This document shows positions 41,950 through 47,346 of a DNA stretch of 64,000 nucleotides, piece by piece. The stretch lies in NCBI RefSeq assembly GCF_008086045.1, contig NZ_VSEY01000018.1, forward strand, positions 62,001-126,000, read 5' to 3'. Each line of letters starts with the position of its first letter. The first letter of the stretch is position 1. The position numbers and the translations under genes were made by a program. The stretch comes from Nonomuraea sp. PA05 (lineage in GTDB: Bacteria > Actinomycetota > Actinomycetes > Streptosporangiales > Streptosporangiaceae). The notes under the pieces are model-generated. The model worked only from the letters and a program-made list of their open reading frames with translations, did no database searches and had not been told where the DNA came from.

Positions 41950-42870
41950 TCATCGGCGATCGAAGACGTACCAAATGTTGCCCTCGTATACCGGGAGGTC
42001 GGTGCGGCTCAGCGATTTGAGGTTCTTGTCCCAGGCTTCGCGAAACGTGAATCCGGCGGCCGACGCGATTTCCAGCAGCCGGTCACTGCTTATCGACACC
42101 TGATGCTGCAGCTCACTGAGGATCGTGTTTCCCGAGGCATCCCGGATGGTGACCCGTTCCAGCGACTCCCCCGCCAGCGTGTCGACGGAGAGCACCTCCC
42201 ACGTCATCTCTCCCTGGGGCAGGCTCCAGGTGGCGCCTCCGGGCGTGGCGTTGGTATCCACCTCCAGCGCGAAGACCGCGCCCTCGACCAGCGAGCGGCC
42301 CATCAGCCGGATATGCCGCGACACCCGCCCCAGGCTGCCGAGATAGCGCAGGGAATTGGCGGCGGAGATGGCACCGCCGAAGAATTGCTGAATCCCGAAG
42401 CTCGCCATGTCGGCGACGATGGGCCGGAACCCTTCGAGCAGGCCCTGCGCCTCCACGTTGGCCGTGGCCGCCGCCACCGATCGTTCGGACACGTCCACGC
42501 CGTAGACCTCGGCCCCCTGCGACAACAGGGATATCGAGAGCCGGCCGAACCCGCAGCAGCAGTCGAGCACCGGCCTGCCGAGTGACGCGGCGGCCGAGGC
42601 CACCGCCGTGACGGCGGCGTCGGTGTCCTCGGCCGGGCCTTCCTCGTCGAGGTACCAGTCCGCGACGTCCGATTCGAAGAGGCTGCTCAGATATCCATGC
42701 CGCTCGAGCGCTTCCAGGCCTTCGCGGGTCAACTCGCTCCCGTTGCGGACGCCGTTGCGGACCACAATGGGGCCTCGCGGGTCACGGATGACCAGGTCGA
42801 CCGAATCGACAATGGCCACCGCGTTGGTCGGCAGTACACGTAGCAGGCCGTCAGCGTCGAAGAGGATCAT
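41950..42870 (-). CDS. SAM-dependent methyltransferase with Cys-Cys-Cys motif
   Basis: 306 aa, beginning in an ATGA overlap with the arginase-like gene, so the two are translationally coupled. Motif I reads VLDCCCGFGRLSISL, with three consecutive Cys (104-106) where most class I enzymes have a variable residue and a single acidic/Gly start. The rest of the Rossmann fold follows (AEVYGVDVSERSVAAATANVEA). The first ~90 residues form an extra N-terminal domain. In enteropeptin biosynthesis an Fe-S methyltransferase works with an arginase to give N-methylornithine. The Cys triplet and the coupling make the same role plausible here (inference). Confidence 0.85.
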   Translation of the reverse strand: MILFDADGLLRVLPTNAVAIVDSVDLVIRDPRGPIVVRNGVRNGSELTREGLEALERHGYLSSLFESDVADWYLDEEGPAEDTDAAVTAVASAAASLGRPVLDCCCGFGRLSISLLSQGAEVYGVDVSERSVAAATANVEAQGLLEGFRPIVADMASFGIQQFFGGAISAANSLRYLGSLGRVSRHIRLMGRSLVEGAVFALEVDTNATPGGATWSLPQGEMTWEVLSVDTLAGESLERVTIRDASGNTILSELQHQVSISSDRLLEIASAAGFTFREAWDKNLKSLSRTDLPVYEGNIWYVFDRR

Positions 42871-43604
42871 CGCAACACCGCTTCCAAGGCGCGCACGACC
42901 GTGCGCAGGACGAGATCGTGATGTCCGCTCCCGAGCGCCGGCGTCCATTCGAGCAGATCCACGCCGAGCAGCGGGCCTTTCACGCGGTCGATCGTCGCGT
43001 CGAGGTCCTGGGGTGTTCCTCCCGGGCCGGGAACGGGGAAGCGCACCTCAGGAAAGAGGTCCGGGTCGTAGTAGTCGAAGTCGAACGACAGCCAGCTCGG
43101 GCCATCGACGTCATACTCCAGGCGTCTGGACCGCAGCCGCTCGGACTCATGACGCCATCCCACTCCGTGCCACCGGTGACCGAAGTCCCGGCCCGCGTGG
43201 TGGGCGAAGGAGTAGTTGCTGAGGTAAGGCACCTGATAGCTGTCGTGATGCGCGTCCACGTGGATGACGTCGAGTGCTCCCACACACTCCCGGGCCGCCC
43301 AGGCGGTCGCGTAGGAGAGGGAGTGGTCGCCGCCCAGGAGGAGCGGAGCCAGGCCGTCCCGCAAGCAGTCGCCTACGGCGAACCTGACCATCGAGGGGAT
43401 GTATCTGCCCAATGACCGCGGGATGGTCAGCTGTCCCGCGACGTGCGCGCGCAGGGATGCCGGCAGCTCTTCCAGCACCACATGCCAGGCCGGGCTTGCG
43501 CCACCGGAGCCGGGCACCTTCGTCCCGCCGTCGTAGTCGACGACGATCGCACGCACTTTGCGCATCGGAGTACTTTCGCGTCCGGCCGGATTGTGATCGC
43601 TCAT
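42867..43604 (-). CDS. Arginase-family enzyme, probable peptide arginase
   Basis: 245 aa. All six Mn ligands of the ureohydrolase family are present: His94 in GGDHS, Asp117/His119/Asp121 in DAHHD, and Asp175/Asp177 in SFDFD, with Glu219 near the guanidine site. It is smaller than metabolic arginases (~300 aa). Gene overlaps join it to the radical SAM gene before it and the methyltransferase after it. OspR-type peptide arginases and the enteropeptin arginase convert Arg in RiPP precursors to ornithine. The precursor here has exactly one Arg, next to its only Cys. I infer that this Arg is the substrate. Confidence 0.88.
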   Translation of the reverse strand: MSDHNPAGRESTPMRKVRAIVVDYDGGTKVPGSGGASPAWHVVLEELPASLRAHVAGQLTIPRSLGRYIPSMVRFAVGDCLRDGLAPLLLGGDHSLSYATAWAARECVGALDVIHVDAHHDSYQVPYLSNYSFAHHAGRDFGHRWHGVGWRHESERLRSRRLEYDVDGPSWLSFDFDYYDPDLFPEVRFPVPGPGGTPQDLDATIDRVKGPLLGVDLLEWTPALGSGHHDLVLRTVVRALEAVLR

Positions 43605-44803
43605 ACCGTCACCGGTGTGAAGTCACCGTCGGCGTACCTGCCGATGAAGTCGATGAACACTCCGCCGGGGTTCTTGTTGATGTTGCACGCGATCACGTCG
43701 GGGGCGTCGACGCGCCCCGTCTCGGCGTAGGCGTTCGAACGGCAGCCGCCACGACAACCGCCGGCCGCCGGACACCTGTGGGTGTTCTCGCAGTTGACCC
43801 CTCGATACCGGGTGAAGGTCTCCGAGGAGTACCACGCGTCCTCCAGCGACGTTTCGCGAAGGTTGCGCCCCGAGAACAGGGCGCTCTCGCGGCTCGTCAT
43901 CGTCGGGCACAGCGCGATCTCGCCGTCCGCCGTGACATAGACCAGGTCCGCCCCCACCCCGCACTCCGGCTCCACCCCGGGCATGCCGGCGTCCGCGGGG
44001 TCGCACAGGCGTGACGCCCTGGCTCCCAGGCCCATCAGAGGCGCCACCGCTTCCCAGAACTCCTCGTGGCTGACGGCGAAGTCGTCACTGCCACCGACGA
44101 TCCGGTCCAGGTTGACCATCTGGCCCAGCTGGCTGTGGAACCATGCCGCCGTCTCCCTGATGGTCGAGAGATTCTTCCGGTGCACCTGCGTCACGACCTT
44201 GGTCCTGAGGCCGGCGTCACGGGCCGCCCTGATGTTCCTCATCACGCGGGCCCACGAGCCCCTGCGTCCCCGGATCGACTCGTGGATCTCGGCCAGGTGT
44301 GACTCCATCGTCACCTGGACCTGGCGTGCCCCGCTCTGTGCGAGATGGGCGATCGCTCCGTCGTCGAGCAGGTATCCGTTCGTGTGGACGTCCACGACCA
44401 TGCCGTGGGAGCGGGCGTGCGCCACCAGGTCCCGCCATGCCGGGTAGAGCAGGAATTCGCCACCCGTGAAGCAGATCTCACGCACCGCCAGCTCCGCCGC
44501 CTGGTCCAGCAGCGCGGCTATTTCGGCGGGCTCCAGCCGCTCGCGCCGGGTGGGAGCCGAACCGCTGTAACAGTAGTCACACGAGAAGTTGCAGGTCAGT
44601 GCGGTCTCGATCTGCATGCGCCGGAGCCAGGGCTCCGTCCTGACGGTGCGGAGAACGCCGTTGAGCTCCTTCTGCGGAGACAGCCACCCGCGGCCGACCG
44701 CCCTTTCCACGAACCCTGCCGCACGGTCGTCGGCGACCTGTCCCGGGTCGAGGAGATAAGGCAGCGTGACATCGGACAGAATTACCGGTGAATAGCCCTG
44801 CAT
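43601..44803 (-). CDS. Radical SAM/SPASM peptide-modifying enzyme
   Basis: 400 aa from ATG 44803, eight bases after GAGG; earlier ATGs at 44854 and 44866 lack a ribosome site. The radical SAM motif CNFSCDYC (Cys71, 75, 78) is followed by FTGGEFLLYP (SAM binding). The C-terminal SPASM region holds about ten Cys (LCDP, PECGVG, LCPT, NCENTHRCPAAGGCRGGC, ACN), enough for two auxiliary clusters. An N-terminal ~65-residue segment may bind the leader. Related enzymes form thioether, C-C or thiomorpholine links in sactipeptides and ranthipeptides. It is the first enzyme gene after the precursor. Confidence 0.92.
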   Translation of the reverse strand: MQGYSPVILSDVTLPYLLDPGQVADDRAAGFVERAVGRGWLSPQKELNGVLRTVRTEPWLRRMQIETALTCNFSCDYCYSGSAPTRRERLEPAEIAALLDQAAELAVREICFTGGEFLLYPAWRDLVAHARSHGMVVDVHTNGYLLDDGAIAHLAQSGARQVQVTMESHLAEIHESIRGRRGSWARVMRNIRAARDAGLRTKVVTQVHRKNLSTIRETAAWFHSQLGQMVNLDRIVGGSDDFAVSHEEFWEAVAPLMGLGARASRLCDPADAGMPGVEPECGVGADLVYVTADGEIALCPTMTSRESALFSGRNLRETSLEDAWYSSETFTRYRGVNCENTHRCPAAGGCRGGCRSNAYAETGRVDAPDVIACNINKNPGGVFIDFIGRYADGDFTPVTV

Positions 44804-44885
44804 ACCCTGTACCTCAAGGGACTTACGATGCGGCCGGTGAGTGAACACGAACATGTAGGGCTCCATACGATCGCGTTTTTCAACT

Positions 44886-44960
44886 CCGCCTACACAAGGC
44901 TGAGTGGCACCCTGCGTAGGCGGGGTCATGAAATGCGAGCCGGCAGCCGTCAAGCTGCCG
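44886..44960 (-). promoter_or_regulatory. Two stem-loops between precursor and radical SAM genes
   Basis: CGGCAGC-CGTCAA-GCTGCCG (44941-44960) is a perfect 7-bp stem with a 6-nt loop, starting 19 nt after the precursor stop. CCGCCTAC (44886-44893) and GTAGGCGG (44916-44923) form a second, longer-looped stem. There is no T run. In RiPP operons such hairpins protect or partially terminate the abundant precursor message, giving more precursor than enzyme. Confidence 0.6.
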
Positions 44961-44979
44961 CCGACCTCAGATCAGCAGC

Positions 44980-45147
44980 TCAGGCGCTCTGCGGCGCCGA
45001 CCAGGCGAGCTGAAACTCCTCCTGGACGCTCGGGCTGGCCTCCGTCGACGCCGGGCAGCGGTACGCCGAGACGAAAGCGATCTGGAGGACGGCCTGAAGG
45101 TCCTCCTCGGACTGCTTGGAAACCTGAAGGTCGTTGATGAGTTCCAT
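44980..45147 (-). CDS. RiPP precursor peptide, 55 aa (newly recognised)
   Basis: ATG 45147 lies seven bases after AAGGAG and about 30 bp after a good promoter. The 55-residue product starts MELINDLQVSKQSEEDLQAV (acidic, helical leader-like) and ends QLAWSAPQSA. It contains only one Tyr, one Arg and one Cys, and these are consecutive at 29-31 (Tyr-Arg-Cys, followed by Pro-Ala-Ser-Thr-Glu), plus a single Trp49. These are the expected targets of the radical SAM, arginase/methyltransferase and MNIO enzymes encoded just downstream. There is no double-Gly cleavage site and no peptidase in the cluster. I found no close family; it is the probable substrate of the whole operon. Confidence 0.8.
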   Translation of the reverse strand: MELINDLQVSKQSEEDLQAVLQIAFVSAYRCPASTEASPSVQEEFQLAWSAPQSA

Positions 45148-45181
45148 GAATCTTCTCCTTTCCGTGGATGCGCGGAAAAGG

Positions 45182-45234
45182 ACGCTACTGATCGCCGGGA
45201 AGAATTGTCAACGCTTTCATGACGAACGCGTTGA
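45182..45234 (-). promoter_or_regulatory. Promoter of the RiPP operon with overlapping inverted repeat
   Basis: TTGACA (45206-45211) and TAGCGT (45182-45187), 18 bp apart, form a strong vegetative-type actinomycete promoter. It should start transcription about 30 bp before the precursor ATG. TCAACGC (45208-45214) and GCGTTGA (45228-45234) make a perfect 7-bp inverted repeat that overlaps the -35 box, a likely operator. Confidence 0.7.
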
Positions 45235-45311
45235 GCACCTATTTCGGCGCACTTGATCGCTCGCCGGGAAAGTGCTTTTATGGCGGTGGCCGATTTTCCC
45301 GTCCGCCCGCG

Positions 45312-46283
45312 TCATCCGGCGCCGATCGTCTCCGCGATGTCCGACCATGTCCTGGCGCACTCCCTCGCCACCTTGGCGATGGAGACCAGGCAGTGCGGCG
45401 GCACGCTCTCCGCGACCTCTGCCCATTGCTCGGTCGTCACCACCCTGGACTCCAGCCACCTGAGCAGCAGGCGGCCGGAGTCGGAATAGCGAAGCGACGG
45501 GTCACGCCGCAGAGTGTCGATCAGCCGGGTGACGTCGGTCCGTTCCGAGGCGGAGCCAGGGCCGTTCGGCGAGGCCCTCGGCTGAGGCAGGTCTTCCCCG
45601 GCGGGCCTCAGTCGATCAGGCAGGGGATCCACACCCGCGAGGACCCGCCGCCGCACGTCCTGGGCGGTCGCGATCGAGATGCCTGCCACTTGGGCGATCT
45701 CCCTGAGCGTCGCGTCCGGGCGCTCCGCGATCACCTCGCCGGCGACCAATCGCCCCCTCGCGGCGTTCAGCGGCCGGACCCTGCCGTCCGCGCCCGTTCT
45801 CGCCCCGGCCGCACCCGGCCCTTGCGCCTGCGCGCGCAGGGACGCCACGGTCGCCGCCGCCAAACCCGCCGACAAGGCGATCGCCCGGTCCGAGAGATGC
45901 GGCTGGGAGCGGACGATCCGTGCCGCCGCCGACTTCCGATCGGCCAGGCTCAGCGGCAGGCCATGTGAGACGTTCGCCTGGACGCCCAGCCGGAACGCCT
46001 CGGTGGTGGTCCCGTGAAAGAACCGCACCTCGATGTGCGTGCGACCGGCCAGCCGGGCAGCGGTGAGGCGGTGCATCCCGTCGATGACGCGCATGGTGGC
46101 GAAGTGCACGAGTATGGGCGGCAGCGGATCCTCCACCTCGGCCAGTGCACGGACATGGCCGAAATCGACTCCCTGCTGACGTGGCGAATCCGCCGCCGCC
46201 AGCTCGTCGAGCCGCACGCGTACGACGTCGTCGCCGATGAATCCGCTCTCCCGGTCCCCCGGCTCTGAAGAGCTTCTCTCCAC
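45312..46283 (-). CDS. StrR-like ParB-domain pathway regulator
   Basis: 323 aa from GTG 46283, seven bases after GGAGGG. The ParB-like domain (about 21-107) has VIDGMHRLTAARLAGR and VRFFHGTTTEAFRLGVQANV. HTH 1 (115-153: SDRAIALSAGLAAATVASLR) is followed by GADGRVRPLN, and HTH 2 by TLREIAQVAGISIATAQDVRRRV. This is the layout of StrR-type activators of antibiotic gene clusters, not of plasmid or chromosome partition proteins, and no parA is present. It sits directly upstream of the precursor promoter, and a StrR-type operator lies upstream of its own gene. Confidence 0.88.
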   Translation of the reverse strand: MERSSSEPGDRESGFIGDDVVRVRLDELAAADSPRQQGVDFGHVRALAEVEDPLPPILVHFATMRVIDGMHRLTAARLAGRTHIEVRFFHGTTTEAFRLGVQANVSHGLPLSLADRKSAAARIVRSQPHLSDRAIALSAGLAAATVASLRAQAQGPGAAGARTGADGRVRPLNAARGRLVAGEVIAERPDATLREIAQVAGISIATAQDVRRRVLAGVDPLPDRLRPAGEDLPQPRASPNGPGSASERTDVTRLIDTLRRDPSLRYSDSGRLLLRWLESRVVTTEQWAEVAESVPPHCLVSIAKVARECARTWSDIAETIGAG

Positions 46284-46463
46284 GAAGCTTCCCTCCGATA
46301 GATCCGGCCACCGTACGAAGGAGCACGGGCCGCCGCCCGCCGGAACCAGTGCTTCAGCGGAACGGGCACAGTCGGCTCCCTCAACGCGTGCTTGATCGCG
46401 GACGACATTACGGAGGGGCGGTATGTTGCCGGTATGAGGCAACCTGCCGACGGCCACGGATGC

Positions 46464-46492
46464 GTTCAACCGTTCACTTCGAGCAGTTGAAC
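46464..46492 (-). promoter_or_regulatory. StrR-type operator GTTCAACTG-N11-CGGTTGAAC
   Basis: On the minus strand GTTCAACTG, eleven bases, then CGGTTGAAC. From memory the StrR binding consensus is GTTCGActG-N11-CagTcGAAc: the left arm matches at eight of nine positions, the right arm at seven, with identical spacing. It lies about 180 bp upstream of the StrR-like gene, suggesting autoregulation. Confidence 0.65.
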
Positions 46493-46509
46493 GAGCCGGG
46501 TGTATTCGA

Positions 46510-46866
46510 TCAGGGCTGAGTGGGTTTTCTTCGGCCGGTCCTGGCGGCGGGGAATGCGACGGCACGCCCCATCAACCCGTGCAGGGCGTCCCGGCTGTCG
46601 ACGGAGGCTGCTCGGTTCCGCCATGAGTGACCGCACTCGACGCAGCGCTGGGTCACCAGGTATTCGCCACGCTCGTAAAGGACGCCGACCGGCTCCATCA
46701 TTCCCCGGCAGGTGGCGAGGCGGTCACCGGGTGAGACATCGACATGCCGGGACCACAGGCAGCGCGGGCAGTGGTTCGTGTATCCCGTTCCCCGTACCTT
46801 TTTCTGGCAATTGGCACAGTCGAAGTCCTCGCGGCGGCGAACGAATCGCTTGGGACTTTCCGTCAC
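46510..46866 (-). CDS. RNHCP-domain zinc-ribbon protein
   Basis: 118 aa from GTG 46866. The family pattern (PF12647) is visible as FDCANC (Cys16, 19), TNHCPRCLWSRHVD (Cys32, 35), PGDRLATCRGMMEPVGV and QRCVECGHSWRNR (Cys74, 77). These Cys pairs can bind two zinc ions. The RNHCP domain's function is unknown, though the ribbon arrangement suggests nucleic-acid or ribosome binding. It is not obviously part of the RiPP cluster; it reads in the same direction, with 226 bp to the regulator. Confidence 0.85.
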   Translation of the reverse strand: MTESPKRFVRRREDFDCANCQKKVRGTGYTNHCPRCLWSRHVDVSPGDRLATCRGMMEPVGVLYERGEYLVTQRCVECGHSWRNRAASVDSRDALHGLMGRAVAFPAARTGRRKPTQP

Positions 46867-47346
46867 GATGGCATGCCTCTCACAGCCGCTCTGCGGCTGA
46901 TCGGCAGCGCAGAAATAATCAATGGGGCGACAGGGCACATATCCAAGCGACGGCGATCCCGGCTGTCACGTCCGCCAATTCTTTCGCCCATATCCGGATG
47001 GGCGTCGTTGACTCGGCTGGGGCCGCGGCATAAAGATTGCCTTTGACCTGTTTCCTTTTGCCGGTCGGCGGGCGGGTAAGCCCGCTCGCCAAATGCCCGC
47101 GTTCCGTTCTCGGGCGGCGCCTGCGCGGCCGAGGTGATGTGCTGGAGGCTTGGCCGGCGGCCTTGGAGCAGGGCGGCCCCGCTCCGTGGCGATCGTGAGA
47201 GCTCTCTGGACCAGCCGTTGTCCGGGACGGTAAGCCTGATGTCACCGGCCGTCCGCCCTAGGGAGAACCCTGGCCGTCCCCCTGTTGTCGGCCCCCGCGC
47301 CGCCGCCTATCGTTTCCGCGGACCTTCCGTCCCCGGAGGTGCGACG
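46867..47346. other. 480-bp intergenic region between divergent RNHCP and BTAD genes
   Basis: No convincing gene. It holds a GC-rich stem-loop (GGCGGGCGGG at 47067-47076 and CCCGCTCGCC at 47081-47090, one mismatch, 4-nt loop) and the shared palindrome CCTAGGGA-GAA-CCCTGG at 47260-47276. Local GC content falls in 46900-47050, as expected for promoter DNA. Confidence 0.5.
47260..47276 (+). promoter_or_regulatory. Shared palindrome CTAGGGA-N3-CCCTGG, copy B
   Basis: CCTAGGGA-GAA-CCCTGG lies 70-85 bp upstream of the BTAD regulator start. It matches copies A (31934) and C (61422) in core, spacing and distance to the downstream start codon, and may be an autoregulatory site. Confidence 0.5.

Noticed and set aside
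44804..44866. N-terminal extension of the radical SAM gene from ATG 44866 or 44854
   Set aside because: There is no ribosome site before these ATGs, while ATG 44803 has GAGG at the right distance.
45312..46283. ParB protein as a sign of a plasmid or chromosome origin
   Set aside because: There is no parA, no parS-like repeats and no origin features. The StrR layout and the adjacent biosynthetic operon explain it better.
46434..46482. A second short precursor candidate (16 codons, plus strand) near 46434
   Set aside because: No ribosome site at suitable distance, no leader-like sequence, and it reads away from the operon and overlaps the proposed operator.
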